Source: Comamonadaceae bacterium G21597-S1
Lineage (GTDB): Bacteria > Pseudomonadota > Gammaproteobacteria > Burkholderiales > Burkholderiaceae_C
Direction: 5' to 3'
DNA length: 64,000 nucleotides
Assembly (NCBI GenBank): GCA_027214345.1
Contig: JAPWHR010000014.1
Coordinates: 1 to 64,000, forward strand
A program made the position numbers and the translations under genes. Of this stretch, positions 29,909-37,207 are shown one piece after another. How positions within the stretch are numbered: position 1 is the first letter of the stretch; each line of letters opens with the position of its first letter. Below the pieces are notes generated by a model, which was not told where the DNA came from, did no database searches, and saw only the letters and a list, made by a program, of their open reading frames with translations.

Positions 29909-30592
29909 ATGAACCAGCCCGCACTGTCCGGCAAACGCATTCTCGTGACCCAGGCCGACGTCTTCATGGGCCCGGACCTGTGCACGGTCCTGGCCGAACA
30001 CGGCGCCGACGTGATCGCCGATACCCAGGCCATGCACAGCCCGCATGCGCCGGCGGCCGCGCTGGCGCAGGCCGGCGACATCGACGCGCTGGTCATCAAC
30101 CTGGCGGTGCCGGCGCCGACCTCCCTGGCCACCGAGGCATCGGACGCCGAATGGAACGACACCTTTGCCGCGCTGGTGCACCCGCTGCACCGGCTGGTGC
30201 GCGCAGCGTTGCCAGCCATGATCGCGCGCCGCTCGGGCAAGATCCTGCTGATGGGCAGCGCCTCGGCGCTGCGCGGCATGAAACGCGCATCGACCTACAG
30301 CGCTGCCCGCGGTGCGCAGCTGTCCTATATCCAGTCGGTGGGTGTCGAGGTGGCGCCGCACCAGGTGCAGGTCAACGCGATCGCGCAGAACTTCGTCGAG
30401 AACCCGACCTACTTTCCGCCCGAGGTGCAGGCGAATCCGAAGTTCCAGCAGCGCCTGGCGCGCGAGGTGCCGCTGGGCCGGCTGGTCGGCGCCCGCGAGG
30501 ACGCGGCCTTCGCTGCCTACCTGTGCAGCGATGCGGCCCACTGTTTCGTGGGCCAGGTGTTTCCGGTCTGCGGCGGCTGGGTCGCGCGCTGA
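29909..30592 (+). CDS. probable halohydrin dehalogenase (haloalcohol dehalogenase), SDR fold
   Basis: 227 residues, SDR-like but with features that rule out a normal dehydrogenase. The coenzyme glycine motif TGxxxGxG is replaced by Thr14-x4-Phe19-x-Gly21 (TQADVFMG). The catalytic Lys is replaced by Arg: Ser117-x12-Tyr130-x3-Arg134. These are exactly the two motifs that define halohydrin dehalogenases, in which the empty nucleotide pocket binds halide. The loop NPTYFPPEV followed by ANP, and GQVFPVCGG near the end, also match HheC. The enzyme would convert vicinal halohydrins to epoxides plus halide, and reverse this with nucleophiles. CAGGAG precedes the ATG; an earlier in-frame start lacks one. 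Confidence 0.85.
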   Translation: MNQPALSGKRILVTQADVFMGPDLCTVLAEHGADVIADTQAMHSPHAPAAALAQAGDIDALVINLAVPAPTSLATEASDAEWNDTFAALVHPLHRLVRAALPAMIARRSGKILLMGSASALRGMKRASTYSAARGAQLSYIQSVGVEVAPHQVQVNAIAQNFVENPTYFPPEVQANPKFQQRLAREVPLGRLVGAREDAAFAAYLCSDAAHCFVGQVFPVCGGWVAR

Positions 30593-30597
30593 GCCGC

Positions 30598-30615
30598 CGC
30601 GGCGACTGCGCCGCG
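30598..30615. terminator. bidirectional terminator hairpin
   Basis: CGCGGCG-ACTG-CGCCGCG forms a 7-bp GC stem in the 24-bp gap between the convergent halohydrin dehalogenase and AraC genes. No T tract. Confidence 0.5.
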
Positions 30616-30616
30616 C

Positions 30617-31516
30617 TCAGGCCTGCGCCTGCAGCCAGGCCCGTGGCGACAAGCCGGTCTCCTGCGTGAACACGCGCGACAACGACGAGGCATTCGCGTA
30701 CCCGAGCGTGTCGGCGGCCAGTTTCACCGACCGCCCTTCGCGCAGCATCCGGCCCGCCAGCGCGACCCGCCAGCGCGCCAAGTAACTGGCCGGCGGTTCG
30801 CCGACCCGCTCATGGAAACGCGCGGCAAAGCTGCTGCGCGACATGCCGGCGTGCCGCGCCATCGTGGCCAGCGTCCAGCGCGCGCCGGGGTCCTCGTGCA
30901 AGGCCACCAGCGTGCGCGCGATACGCGGATCGGACAGGCCCTGCAAGACACCGGGCGCCACTGCCGCCTGCTGCGGATGGTCGAGCAACCAGCGCAGCAG
31001 CTGCACCAGCAACACGTCGAACAAGCGGTCGGCCAACAGGCGCTGGCCACAACGCACGCGTTCGGTCTCCGCGAACAGCAGCTCCAGCGTCTGGGCCAGA
31101 CCGTCGACCGCATGCAGCGGCAATACCACCAGCGCCGGCAGCGCGCGCGCCAGCGGGTGTTGTGCGCCTCCGTCAAAATCCAGCGTCGCGCAAACGAAGT
31201 CGGCTCCATCGCGCGGCGCGTTGTGAAACACGTGCTCGAGCGGCCGCGGGTAGAACAGCAAGCTCGGTTCGTCGACGAGCACCTGGGTCGGCGCGCCGCC
31301 GCCGCCCTGGTGGCGCACCTCCATGGAGCCGCGCCGCAACACATGCAGAAAACCCCGCCCGGGACGGGCATCGAAATGTGTGACGCCGCACAGCGGACCG
31401 GCATGGAACAGGTGGGCATGCACCCGGAACCGCTCCAGCAGGCCGGACAGGCGATCCAGCGTGATGGCGATCGCAGGCGCGGCATCCGGACGATGCGTAT
31501 TGTTTGATGGACTCAT
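30617..31516 (-). CDS. AraC-family transcriptional regulator with cupin N-domain
   Basis: 299 residues. The N-terminal cupin_6-type sensing domain (about 15–180) includes GRGFLHVLRRG and EPSLLFYPRPLEHVF. The C-terminal AraC double helix-turn-helix (about 200–295) includes WTLATMARHAGMSRSSFAARF and LAADTLGYANASSLSRVF. It diverges from the carboxymuconolactone-decarboxylase-like gene with a 70-bp gap and probably controls it and the thioredoxin-fold gene behind it. It is convergent with the dehalogenase gene. The start is an ATG without a clear ribosome site; an in-frame TTG lies 9 bp upstream. Confidence 0.87.
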   Translation of the reverse strand: MSPSNNTHRPDAAPAIAITLDRLSGLLERFRVHAHLFHAGPLCGVTHFDARPGRGFLHVLRRGSMEVRHQGGGGAPTQVLVDEPSLLFYPRPLEHVFHNAPRDGADFVCATLDFDGGAQHPLARALPALVVLPLHAVDGLAQTLELLFAETERVRCGQRLLADRLFDVLLVQLLRWLLDHPQQAAVAPGVLQGLSDPRIARTLVALHEDPGARWTLATMARHAGMSRSSFAARFHERVGEPPASYLARWRVALAGRMLREGRSVKLAADTLGYANASSLSRVFTQETGLSPRAWLQAQA

Positions 31517-31586
31517 TGCGACCAATCATACGAAGAATCGGCCGACACTGCGAACTCCTCAACCCGGAAACCCCAAGGAGTCCAGC

Positions 31587-32141
31587 ATGAACCGCATCCC
31601 CCTGATCGACCGCAACAGCACCACACCCGAGCGCAAGCAACTGCTCGACACCATCCATGCCGCCTTCGGCGCCAGCCCCAACATGTTCCGCGCCGTGGCC
31701 AATGCGCCAGCCGCACTGCGCAGCATGTGGGGATCGTTCGGCGCCCTGGGCAAGGGCGTGATCGGCGCGCAGCTGGGCGAGCAGATCGCAGTGGCCGTGG
31801 CCAACCGCAACCAGTGCCACTACTGCCTGGCGGCCCACACCGCGCTCGGCGCCAAGGCCGGCCTGGCGACCGAGACGCTGCATGCCGCGCAACAAGGCGA
31901 GTCCGGCGATCCGAAGACCCGCGCCGCACTGCGGTTTGCGCTGGCCATCGTCGAGCACCGCGGCCAGGTCTCCGACGCCCAGGTGCAGGCGGTGCGTGCG
32001 GCCGGCTTCGACGACGAGGCCATCGTCGAGATCGTCGCGCACGTGGCGTTGAACCTGTTCACCAACTATGTGAACATCGTGTTCGCGGTGCCGGTGGATT
32101 TCCCGGCCGTCGCGCTGGTGCCGGCCAAGCAGGCCCATTGA
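31587..32141 (+). CDS. carboxymuconolactone decarboxylase / AhpD-like protein
   Basis: 184-residue all-helical CMD-family protein. The redox motif Cys-x-x-Cys-x3-His is present in QCHYCLAAHT (about residues 73–82), as in AhpD-like peroxidase-associated reductases rather than true gamma-carboxymuconolactone decarboxylase. AAGGAG precedes the ATG. It is likely the main target of the divergent AraC regulator and is followed 47 bp later by a thioredoxin-fold gene, which supports a thiol-based peroxide or electrophile defence role. Confidence 0.87.
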   Translation: MNRIPLIDRNSTTPERKQLLDTIHAAFGASPNMFRAVANAPAALRSMWGSFGALGKGVIGAQLGEQIAVAVANRNQCHYCLAAHTALGAKAGLATETLHAAQQGESGDPKTRAALRFALAIVEHRGQVSDAQVQAVRAAGFDDEAIVEIVAHVALNLFTNYVNIVFAVPVDFPAVALVPAKQAH

Positions 32142-32188
32142 CGGCGCCCGCCGCAGCCGCCGACGGCAGCCTCGTGCAAGGAGACCAC

Positions 32189-32671
32189 ATGCCCCAAGCC
32201 ACCAATGCCCGCCACCCGCCCGAGCTGCAGGTCAGCGAGTGGATCAACACCTCCGAGACGCCCAGCCTGGCGGCACTGCGCGGGCAGGTGGTGGTGGTGC
32301 ATGCGTTCCAGATGTTGTGCCCCGGCTGCGTCGCCCATGGCCTGCCCCAGGCCAAGCGGCTGACCCAGGTGTTCGCCGGCCGCGACCTGGTGGTGATCGG
32401 ACTGCATACGGTGTTCGAGCACCACGCGGTGATGACGCCGGCCGCGCTGCGGGTGTTCCTGCACGAATACCGCATCGGTTTCCCGGTCGGCATCGACATG
32501 GCGGGCGATCCCGGCCCGCTGCCGCTCACCATGCAGGCCTATCGCATGGAAGGCACGCCCACGCTGCTGGTGTTCGACCGCCAGGGCCAGTTGCAGCTCA
32601 ACCAGCTCGGGCAGGTCGACGACATGGCGTTGGGGGCGATGATAGGAGAACTGCTGGCGCAGGCGGCCTGA
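32189..32671 (+). CDS. thioredoxin-fold (TlpA/peroxiredoxin-like) protein
   Basis: 160 residues, cytosolic (no signal peptide). The redox motif CPGC occurs in QMLCPGCVAHGLPQ (about residues 43–56), and the cis-proline region is EGTPTLLVFDRQG. It fits TlpA/ResA-like or AhpC-TSA-like disulfide reductases. CAAGGAG precedes the ATG. Cotranscription with the AhpD-like gene suggests it is its electron partner; that is inference. Confidence 0.85.
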   Translation: MPQATNARHPPELQVSEWINTSETPSLAALRGQVVVVHAFQMLCPGCVAHGLPQAKRLTQVFAGRDLVVIGLHTVFEHHAVMTPAALRVFLHEYRIGFPVGIDMAGDPGPLPLTMQAYRMEGTPTLLVFDRQGQLQLNQLGQVDDMALGAMIGELLAQAA

Positions 32672-32684
32672 AGCGAGGCCGCCT
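32661..32684. terminator. bidirectional terminator hairpin
   Basis: Perfect 8-bp arms AGGCGGCC/GGCCGCCT around an 8-nt loop that spans the stop codon of the thioredoxin-fold gene; convergent with the SbtA-like gene. No T tract. Confidence 0.5.
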
Positions 32685-32695
32685 GGCCGGCGACC

Positions 32696-33658
32696 TCAGC
32701 CGCCCAGCACCGACGTGGCGATACCCACGTACAGCGGAATGCCGAACAGGATGTTGAACGGAAAGGTCAGGCCCAGCGACATGCCGATGAACAACGACGG
32801 ATTGGCCTCGGGAATCGCATGGCGTACGACGGCAGGCACGGCGATGTACGACGCGCTGGCGGCCAGCACCATCAGCAAGCCGCCGTCACCGGCCGACAGA
32901 CCGAACCACAGGGCCAGCACCAGCGCCATGCCGGCATGCACCAGCGGCGCCGCGATCGCATAGAGCAGCACGAGCACCGACTTGCCACGCAGGCTGCCCA
33001 TGTTGCGTGCCGCCGACAGGCCCATGTCGAGCAGGAAGAACGCCAGCATGCCCTTGAACAGGTCGACCGCGAACGGCTGCAGCGCCTTTTGCCCCGACTC
33101 CCCGGTGAACAGGCCCACCAGCATGGCGCCGAGCAGCAGCAGCTGGGCGCCGTCGGTCAGCGACTCATGCAGGATCCTTCCCAGCGGCTGGCTGGTTCCG
33201 CCGGCCGACGCCTGCTGGCGCACCCGGTTGGCCAGCACCACGGCCATGATGATGGCCGGCGACTCCATCAGCGCCATCGCCGCAGCCATGTGGCCACCGA
33301 AGGCGATGCCGTGGTTGTCCAGGTATTGCACCGCGGTGATGAAGGTCACGGCGCTGACCGAACCATAGGTCGCGGCGATCGCCGCCGCGTCGAAACCGTT
33401 CAGGAAGCGGCGCAGCAGCAGGTAGCCGAGCGCCGGCACCAGCGCGGCCAGGAACAGTGCGCACAGGAGGCTGGTCACGACTTCGCGCGACAGGCCGGAG
33501 GCCGCCAGCGCAAAGCCGCCCTTGAGCCCGAGCGCCATCAGCAGGTACAGCGACAGGAAGCGTGCGATCGGCTGCGGGATCTCCAGGTTCGATCGCAGCA
33601 GCCCGGCGCCCAGGCCGAACACGAAAAAAAGGATGGCGGGATCTCGGAAGTTGTCCAT
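32696..33658 (-). CDS. SbtA-like sodium-dependent bicarbonate transporter family permease
   Basis: 320 residues, about ten membrane helices, starting MDNFRDPAILFFVFGLGAG as in SbtA (DUF897) proteins. Conserved GVSAVTF-like segment (YGSVSAVTFITA) and MESPAIIMAV are in place. Cyanobacterial SbtA imports bicarbonate with sodium; the betaproteobacterial members are not characterised. No SbtB (PII-like) gene is next to it. The ATG was preferred over long upstream in-frame sequence that is unlike any transporter. Confidence 0.87.
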   Translation of the reverse strand: MDNFRDPAILFFVFGLGAGLLRSNLEIPQPIARFLSLYLLMALGLKGGFALAASGLSREVVTSLLCALFLAALVPALGYLLLRRFLNGFDAAAIAATYGSVSAVTFITAVQYLDNHGIAFGGHMAAAMALMESPAIIMAVVLANRVRQQASAGGTSQPLGRILHESLTDGAQLLLLGAMLVGLFTGESGQKALQPFAVDLFKGMLAFFLLDMGLSAARNMGSLRGKSVLVLLYAIAAPLVHAGMALVLALWFGLSAGDGGLLMVLAASASYIAVPAVVRHAIPEANPSLFIGMSLGLTFPFNILFGIPLYVGIATSVLGG

Positions 33659-33804
33659 GCAGTGAGGGCACGCGGCTCCAGTGGCAAAGGGTCGATCGGC
33701 GGGTCGTCGGGCCGCGGCGGCCGTTTCCGCACGCCGGGTCGCGACACACGGGCGAGTGTCGCCACGCCTCGATTGTCCCCGGTCTGCCCGAGTGCCGGGG
33801 CCGG

Positions 33805-34728
33805 TCAGGCCCGACGCAGCCGGTGCAGCGTGAGCTCGGGCAGGCAGTTGAGCCGCACGTCGACAACCGACGAACCGCAACCCACCGAGGTGTAGCCGGC
33901 TAGGGACCGGTAGCGCCACGCGCCGCGCACGAAGGCACGTGGCGCCGGCGTCTCGGTGAACACCGGTATGCCGCCCGGCAGGCAGATCTGTCCGCCGTGG
34001 GTATGGCCGCTGAGCATCAGCTGCACGCCCGCGTGTTCGGCCAGCCGGTACGGCTCGGGCGTATGCGACAGCAACACCACGCAGCTGTCCCGCTGCACGC
34101 CGGCCAGCGCCCGGTGCAGGTCATGGGTGCGGAAATAATGCGCGTCGTCGATGCCCGCCAACACGATCGTGTCGGTTCCGCGACGCACCGGCACGGACTC
34201 GTTCATCAGCACCGGAAAACCGCGCGCCTCCATGCCCGGCACCATGCGCAGCGTGTCGTGGTTGCCCAGCACGGCATGGACCTGCTCGCCCAGATGCGGT
34301 CGTAGCACCTGCAACGCATCAAGCACGCCTTGGTAGGGGCCGAATCCGTGGAAGCGGAAGTCGCCGGTCAACACGCAGGCGTCGAACACCAGGCCCTGCA
34401 GCCGCTCGATCAGGTGGCGCTGGAACTCCGCGTCCATGTCCAGGTGGGGGTCGCTGACATGCAGCAGCGTGAACCCGTCGAACCCGGCCGGGAGCCGCTC
34501 GAGCCGGACCTCGTTGTGCCGCACCTGGATGTCGAGCACGTTGCGCCGGCCGCGCCCGCGCAGGCCGCTCAGGCGCAGCCCCGCCCGCATCAGGCGGTGT
34601 GAGAGGCGGGGCGCCGGGGCGCGCATGCCCTCGCGACGCAGCCGCTGCGCGACGAGTTCGGGCCCGATGCGCCGGCCCAGGGCCTCGAGCGCCTCGCGTT
34701 CGGTCGGAGTGCAGTCGGACAGTTGCAT
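33805..34728 (-). CDS. calcineurin-like metallophosphoesterase (YkuE type)
   Basis: 307 residues. The di-metal motifs are all present in order: SDPHLD, TGDFR, GNHD, LSHTPE and SGHTHGGQ. The N-terminal ~80 residues are helical and positively charged. YkuE-like enzymes act on phosphodiesters such as lipid intermediates; the substrate is unknown. No signal peptide is seen. The gene stands alone. Confidence 0.87.
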   Translation of the reverse strand: MQLSDCTPTEREALEALGRRIGPELVAQRLRREGMRAPAPRLSHRLMRAGLRLSGLRGRGRRNVLDIQVRHNEVRLERLPAGFDGFTLLHVSDPHLDMDAEFQRHLIERLQGLVFDACVLTGDFRFHGFGPYQGVLDALQVLRPHLGEQVHAVLGNHDTLRMVPGMEARGFPVLMNESVPVRRGTDTIVLAGIDDAHYFRTHDLHRALAGVQRDSCVVLLSHTPEPYRLAEHAGVQLMLSGHTHGGQICLPGGIPVFTETPAPRAFVRGAWRYRSLAGYTSVGCGSSVVDVRLNCLPELTLHRLRRA

Positions 34729-34877
34729 ATCCCGTGTCGACGCCGGTGCTCAGACCCCGACGACCGGAGCCCGGCACCCGCGGCCCGGATCACGGCCGCA
34801 GCGTCATGACGGCAAGCCCCATTGTGGCCGACGCCGCGCCCGCGCGGCCAGCCGACCGGCCGGTGGTGCGTCCGCGA

Positions 34878-35729
34878 TCAGCGGAACACGACGGTCTTGT
34901 GCCCGTCGAGCAGGATGCGGTGTTCCGCATGCCACTTGACCGCACGCGCCAGCACCGCGCTCTCGACGTCGCGGCCCAGCGTGGTCAACGTGGCCACGTC
35001 CATGCCGTGGTTGGCGCGCGCCACGTCCTGCTCGATGATCGGACCCTCGTCGAGGTCGCCGGTCACGTAGTGGGCCGTGGCGCCGATCAGCTTGACGCCG
35101 CGCTCATGGGCCTGCTGGTACGGGCGCGCGCCCTTGAAGCTCGGCAGGAAGGAGTGGTGGATGTTGATCGCCCGGCCCGACAACTTGCGGCACAGGTCGT
35201 CCGACAGCACCTGCATGTAACGCGCCAGCACCAGCAATTCGCCGCCTTCGGCCTCGAACAGCTCGAGCAGCTTGGCTTCGGCCGCCGGCTTGGTCTCTGC
35301 CTTGACCGGGATGTGATGGAACGGGATGTTGTAGCTGGCCGCCAGCTGGTAGAAGTCGCGGTGGTTGGACACGATGGCCCGCACCTCGATCGGCAGCAGG
35401 CCCGAGCGCACCCGGAACAGCAGGTCGTGCAGGCAGTGCCCGTGCTGCGACACCATGATGACGGTGGGAATCGGCCGCGCCGCCTCGTGGAACCGGGCCT
35501 TCATGCTGAACTCGGTGGCCAGCGGCACAAAAGCCTCCTGGATCTCGGCCACGGCCCGTGCATCGCCTTGCTTGAGCTCGAAACACACGCGCATGAAGAA
35601 CACGCCGGTGACGGCGTCGTCGAACTGCGCCGCCTCCACGATGTTGCCGCCCTGGGCCAGCAGGAAACCGCTGACGGCATGCACGATGCCGGGACGGTCA
35701 GGACAGGAAAGCGTGAGGATCAGTCGCAT
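34878..35729 (-). CDS. purU: formyltetrahydrofolate deformylase
   Basis: 283 residues. An N-terminal ACT domain (SCPDRPGIVHAVSGFLL) is followed by a formyltransferase-like catalytic domain. Catalytic residues are in NIHHSFLPSFKG (Asn, His) and YVTGDLDEGPII (Asp). It hydrolyses 10-formyl-THF to formate and THF, supplying formate and balancing the one-carbon pool; GlnB-type regulation through the ACT domain is known in the family. The ATG gives the usual PurU length; a GTG 30 bp upstream is possible. Confidence 0.95.
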   Translation of the reverse strand: MRLILTLSCPDRPGIVHAVSGFLLAQGGNIVEAAQFDDAVTGVFFMRVCFELKQGDARAVAEIQEAFVPLATEFSMKARFHEAARPIPTVIMVSQHGHCLHDLLFRVRSGLLPIEVRAIVSNHRDFYQLAASYNIPFHHIPVKAETKPAAEAKLLELFEAEGGELLVLARYMQVLSDDLCRKLSGRAINIHHSFLPSFKGARPYQQAHERGVKLIGATAHYVTGDLDEGPIIEQDVARANHGMDVATLTTLGRDVESAVLARAVKWHAEHRILLDGHKTVVFR

Positions 35730-35826
35730 GAAATGGGTCCGTTCATAGGTGCTTGCCACCCCCGGAAACCATCCCGGGCCTGGCGTCGAATGCGCGCTAG
35801 TCTATGCCGGCGTCCGGGGCCGTCAT

Positions 35827-36054
35827 ATGCCGTTTGCGACCGGAAATAGGCTCGCAGCGCCGCTGTGCACGGCACGCCTGCGGGGCTGCTTCTACGGGGC
35901 CGCGGTCTGCACCCTGGCCACCTGGTGCGAGAAGCGGCTGGCGTTTCGCAATTTCCGGCTCGACCGGATCACCGCGCTGCAGGTGGGCGACACGGTGTTT
36001 CGCGACGAACCGGGCCGCACGCTGGCGGACTTCCTGCGCGCGCAGTGGCCGTGA
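35827..36054 (+). pseudogene. remnant of a WYL-domain (YafY-like) regulator
   Basis: The last ~45 codons read TLATWCEKRLAFRNFRLDRI, then VGDTVFRDEPGRTLADFLR. This is the C-terminal end of the WYL domain of DeoR/YafY-type regulators, where WCE..R.FRNFRLDRI is very characteristic. The helix-turn-helix and most of the WYL domain are absent, and upstream sequence has no matching reading frame. It is best explained as a 5'-deleted pseudogene between purU and the PEP-CTERM gene. Confidence 0.7.
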
Positions 36055-36091
36055 AGGGCCCGCCGCGACAGTGGGCGTGGGCAGCAGTCGC

Positions 36092-36859
36092 TCAGCGGCG
36101 GCGACGACGCACGCAGGCCAGTCCGACCATCGCCAGGCCCATCAACGCCAGGCTGCCGGGCTCCGGCGTCTGGAACACTTCAGCCGCGGTACCCTGCACA
36201 CCAACGGTGAACCCGTTCCAGTTCTCCGCGGTCAGGCTGCGCCAGCTGACGGTGTCGAACGCGCCGAGGAAACGCAAGGTGCCATGCGGCTCGCCGGTGC
36301 CGAGCAGCTGGTATTCGAAGTTGCCGCCACCCAGGTCGACCACGTTCTTGGTCGACGTGCCGCAACCCCAATACCCGCAGCTGTTGCCATCGCTGGCATT
36401 GCCGAAACTCAGGATCTCGAAGTCCTGGTCGAAGGCATAACCGTTGCCATTGAGACTCACATACGAGAACACCGGGTTGGCGATGGCCTGGGAAAACTGC
36501 AGCGTCTGCATGCCCGCGGCGCGCAGGGCGATGATGTCGGTGCCAGTCGGTATGTTGTCGACCGCCGAACTGGTGTAGGGCGAAGTGGCCGCATCACGCC
36601 CAGAGCGGGCATTCTGGTAGTAGTCGATACCGCCGCTGGGCTGGTAGAACGCAATGCCGTTGGCGTTCGTATAGGTCACGGTGACGGTCGACGACCCGGT
36701 CGTGATCGTGCCCTGCGCCTGAAACCCGGAGGTCGGGTCGAGATCACCGCCCGTCCAGTCCGTCCAGTAGATGGGCGCCGCCTGGGCAGCCGACCCGGCC
36801 ATGACCAGCAAGACGGCCGATGCCGAGGCGGCAATGAAATGCTGCAAAGTGTGTCGCAT
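36092..36859 (-). CDS. PEP-CTERM sorting-domain exported protein
   Basis: 255 residues. It has a signal peptide (about 1–27, ending GSAAQAA) and a beta-rich, Gly/Thr/Asn-rich extracellular domain with a CGYWGCG loop. The C-terminal sorting tail is PEPGSLALMGLAMVGLACVRRRRR split as PEP motif, hydrophobic helix and Arg cluster. An exosortase recognises this tail; such systems go with exopolysaccharide-making Gram-negatives. No exosortase is in the window. AAAGGA precedes the ATG. Function beyond surface display is unknown. Confidence 0.92.
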   Translation of the reverse strand: MRHTLQHFIAASASAVLLVMAGSAAQAAPIYWTDWTGGDLDPTSGFQAQGTITTGSSTVTVTYTNANGIAFYQPSGGIDYYQNARSGRDAATSPYTSSAVDNIPTGTDIIALRAAGMQTLQFSQAIANPVFSYVSLNGNGYAFDQDFEILSFGNASDGNSCGYWGCGTSTKNVVDLGGGNFEYQLLGTGEPHGTLRFLGAFDTVSWRSLTAENWNGFTVGVQGTAAEVFQTPEPGSLALMGLAMVGLACVRRRRR

Positions 36860-37207
36860 GATGTCCTTTCGTTGGCAACGGGTGCGGGTGCAAGCACCCA
36901 TGTCAGAGACACAAAGCACATTCGATGCCAGAAACACTCTTTATATGAATCAATCACTTGCGCCTGAATGGGATGTTCGCATCGTCCAATGTGTAAAGAA
37001 CACCGTCACGTGTAGTCATTACCGACACATCCGCCGGAACCCGCGCGGTGTCCGGGCTGTTGGCGTCGATCGTTGCAGCGGTGCCACACGTATGGCTTGC
37101 GGCCGCTGGCCCGGACAGCCGTTTATGATCGCGATCTCCGACACCGTGTTCCCCGCCGCGGGCATTGCCAGCCGTCCGCGCACAAGGACAGCCCCACCCG
37201 ACCGGAC
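36860..37207. other. intergenic region between the PEP-CTERM and SulP genes
   Basis: 348 bp without a gene. It is visibly A+T-richer than its neighbours around 36900–37025. A perfect 6-2-6 palindrome, GGGTGC-AA-GCACCC (36886–36899), lies in the likely 5' leader of the PEP-CTERM gene. It must hold both divergent promoters, but no clear -35/-10 pair can be picked. Confidence 0.5.

Noticed and set aside
29909-30592. Ordinary NAD(P)-dependent SDR annotation
   Set aside because: The coenzyme glycine motif is missing and the catalytic Lys is Arg, which fits halohydrin dehalogenases instead.
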